A stretch of 15,133 bases of DNA. Source: Planctomycetia bacterium. Lineage in GTDB: Bacteria > Planctomycetota > Planctomycetia > Gemmatales > Gemmataceae. The translations under genes and the position numbers were made by a program. Below the pieces are notes generated by a model that saw only the letters and a list, made by a program, of their open reading frames with translations, was not told where the DNA came from and did no database searches. This document shows, in pieces, positions 13,898 through 15,133 of this stretch. Where the stretch lies: assembly GCA_005773755.1 (NCBI GenBank), contig SXHE01000738.1, forward strand, positions 1 to 15,133, read 5' to 3'. Numbering within the stretch: the stretch's first letter is position 1; each line of letters begins with the position of its first letter.

Positions 13898-15133
13898 TCA
13901 CGGCACCGGTTCGAACAGGTCCGCTTTGCCTTCCATGCCCGTTGCCAGCCCGCTCAGCCGCGTCCAGATTTTCGGCGCGCCCGCGCCCCCCGGAGTCTGC
14001 AACTGGTCTACCAGTTCCTTTTGGGCTTCGCACTTCTTTTTCAAGTCCTCTACCGATTTTGCGGTCCACTTGGGCGCGGTCGCGCCGTCGGCCAGCTTCT
14101 TCCGCGCGGCGTTGAACACCAGCGCCGCCCGGCTCACGTCGGTCGGCTTCAGGTCTTTGGGGTACTCGTCGGAACCGTTGTGGTGAACGAAGGTCGCGGG
14201 GCCGGGGCGCTTGGCCTCCAGGTTGAACTCGGTCACGCCGTCCGGGTCGTCCGACAGCGGCTCGCGCTTCACCTTCGCGCCCGCCGTCGGCTCGAACTTG
14301 ACGACCACGTCCTTGCGCGGCACCGGCGTGCCCTTCAGCATCACGGTGTCGTCGAGGCGCGCCGCGGCCGGGATGTAGGCGTCGCAGAACTCCTGCACCT
14401 TCTTGCGGATCAGCGCCCGCACGTCGTCGTTTTTGGTGCGCTCGTAGTGCGCGGCCACGTCCTTGAGCCACGGCCCGGCGACGTTGGGGTTGGTGAACAG
14501 GTCGTCCTTCGCGAACAGTTTCAGCAGCGCCTCGCGCGCGGTACACTCGTCCGCGACCGCGCCCTTCGCATCGACCGACGCGCGAACGCTCGCCTCAAGA
14601 ACCAGCTTGGCGTCCTCGGCCTGGCGCACGCTCTCCTTGAGGGCGGCGATCTGGGCCGCGAGCGCGCGGTGCGTCTCGCCCGCCACCTTGACGGCGTTCG
14701 TGCCCGGTTCGAGCGGCAGCTTCACCTGGATCGCGGCCCGGTACTGGTCGTTGGCGATGGTCGCCAGCGCGTCGGCAACGCGGAGCCGCGCCCGCACGCG
14801 CCACGTCGCGGCCTTCGCCTTGTCCGAGAACTTGGAGCGTCCGGAGTACTGATCGATGAGTACGACGGCCGCGTCTGTTTCTTTCGTCGCGTCGTTTGCG
14901 GACGTGACCGCGAGCGGCTTGAGGAACCACGCGGACACGGCCTTCTCGTCGCCGTCGCGGGCCACCTTCTCGGTCGTCCACGCCTTGTACCGGTCCTTCA
15001 CCTTGCCGGTGAACGTGGGACTGGCGAGATCGGACAGGAACAGGTCGAGATCGTTCAGGTCCGCGGCGCGGGCGACTGCGGCATCGACGACGGCCTTCAC
15101 GTCGGGGTCGCGGCTGGCGTCGTCCGCGGTGGC
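13898..15133 (-). CDS. Ala-rich helical protein, N-terminus outside window
   Basis: At least 411 codons ending at the stop 13898-13900. The frame is open to the right edge, so the GTG at 15098-15100 need not be the start. I see no signal peptide or TM helix in the visible part. The first 230 or so residues are rich in Ala, Lys, Asp and Glu and look helical, with probable coiled coil (HRALAAQIAALKESVRQAED). A beta-rich stretch follows (about 260-330 from the GTG: LDDTVMLKGTPVPRKDVVVK, then FNLEAKRPGPATFVHHNGSD). The end is another helical hairpin (TAKSVEDLKKKCEAQKELVD) with a C-terminal tail, KADLFEPVP. No family recognised. It precedes the DUF2135 gene by 234 nt, a gap holding the palindromic element, and is on the same strand, so it may be part of the same system. 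Confidence 0.75.
   Translation of the reverse strand, partial: ATADDASRDPDVKAVVDAAVARAADLNDLDLFLSDLASPTFTGKVKDRYKAWTTEKVARDGDEKAVSAWFLKPLAVTSANDATKETDAAVVLIDQYSGRSKFSDKAKAATWRVRARLRVADALATIANDQYRAAIQVKLPLEPGTNAVKVAGETHRALAAQIAALKESVRQAEDAKLVLEASVRASVDAKGAVADECTAREALLKLFAKDDLFTNPNVAGPWLKDVAAHYERTKNDDVRALIRKKVQEFCDAYIPAAARLDDTVMLKGTPVPRKDVVVKFEPTAGAKVKREPLSDDPDGVTEFNLEAKRPGPATFVHHNGSDEYPKDLKPTDVSRAALVFNAARKKLADGATAPKWTAKSVEDLKKKCEAQKELVDQLQTPGGAGAPKIWTRLSGLATGMEGKADLFEPVP

Overview
The window comes from a GC-rich planctomycete, most likely of the Gemmata group. The clearest sign is the truncated gene at the left edge, whose N-terminus carries the LETLEAREVPA-type motif typical of large exported planctomycete proteins. 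Long secreted or membrane proteins of uncertain function, proline/alanine-rich linkers, GTG starts and dispersed palindromic repeats fit the same picture.

Left part (1-1885), read from right to left on the minus strand: a GGQ release-factor-like protein (917-1474), a small lipoprotein (657-890), then the start of an exported beta-propeller-like protein (1-503, cut by the window edge). On the plus strand, 1616-1885 encodes a two-helix membrane protein whose stop codon interlocks with that of the neighbouring minus-strand gene.

Main part (1882-15133): seven minus-strand genes form one probable operon. In transcription order they are: an Ala-rich helical protein cut at its N-terminus by the window edge (13898-15133); a six-or-so-pass membrane protein with a DUF2135/YfaP-like ectodomain (11465-13663); a soluble TerY-like vWA protein with an intact MIDAS (10535-11431); a protein joining a degenerate vWA domain to a PP2C-type phosphatase domain (8628-10361); a secreted 784-residue repeat protein (6257-8611); and two membrane proteins with Ig-like and vWA ectodomains (4114-6162 and 1882-4086). 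The DUF2135 protein and the two membrane vWA proteins are paralogues. Each starts with a TM helix carrying a GEL motif, has a large variable ectodomain and a Gly-rich multi-pass membrane block, and ends in a near-identical CxxC/CxxC zinc ribbon. Two of them also share a beta-rich, perhaps FHA-like domain and an SLDDDLP peptide.

My reading is that this is a trans-envelope phospho-signalling or adhesion-sensing module. Periplasmic vWA/DUF2135 sensors would connect through the membrane to cytosolic zinc ribbons, which would act with the soluble vWA and PP2C proteins. It recalls the TerY-P arrangement (TerY-type vWA, PP2C and a protein kinase), but no kinase is visible here. One would be expected just beyond 15133 or elsewhere in the genome. 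The domain calls are by eye. The function is inference.

Two composite palindromic elements (10388-10526 and 13708-13884) sit exactly in the two large gene gaps of the operon. A smaller hairpin (6176-6200) sits in a third. I found no tRNA, rRNA, CRISPR array, transposase or origin.
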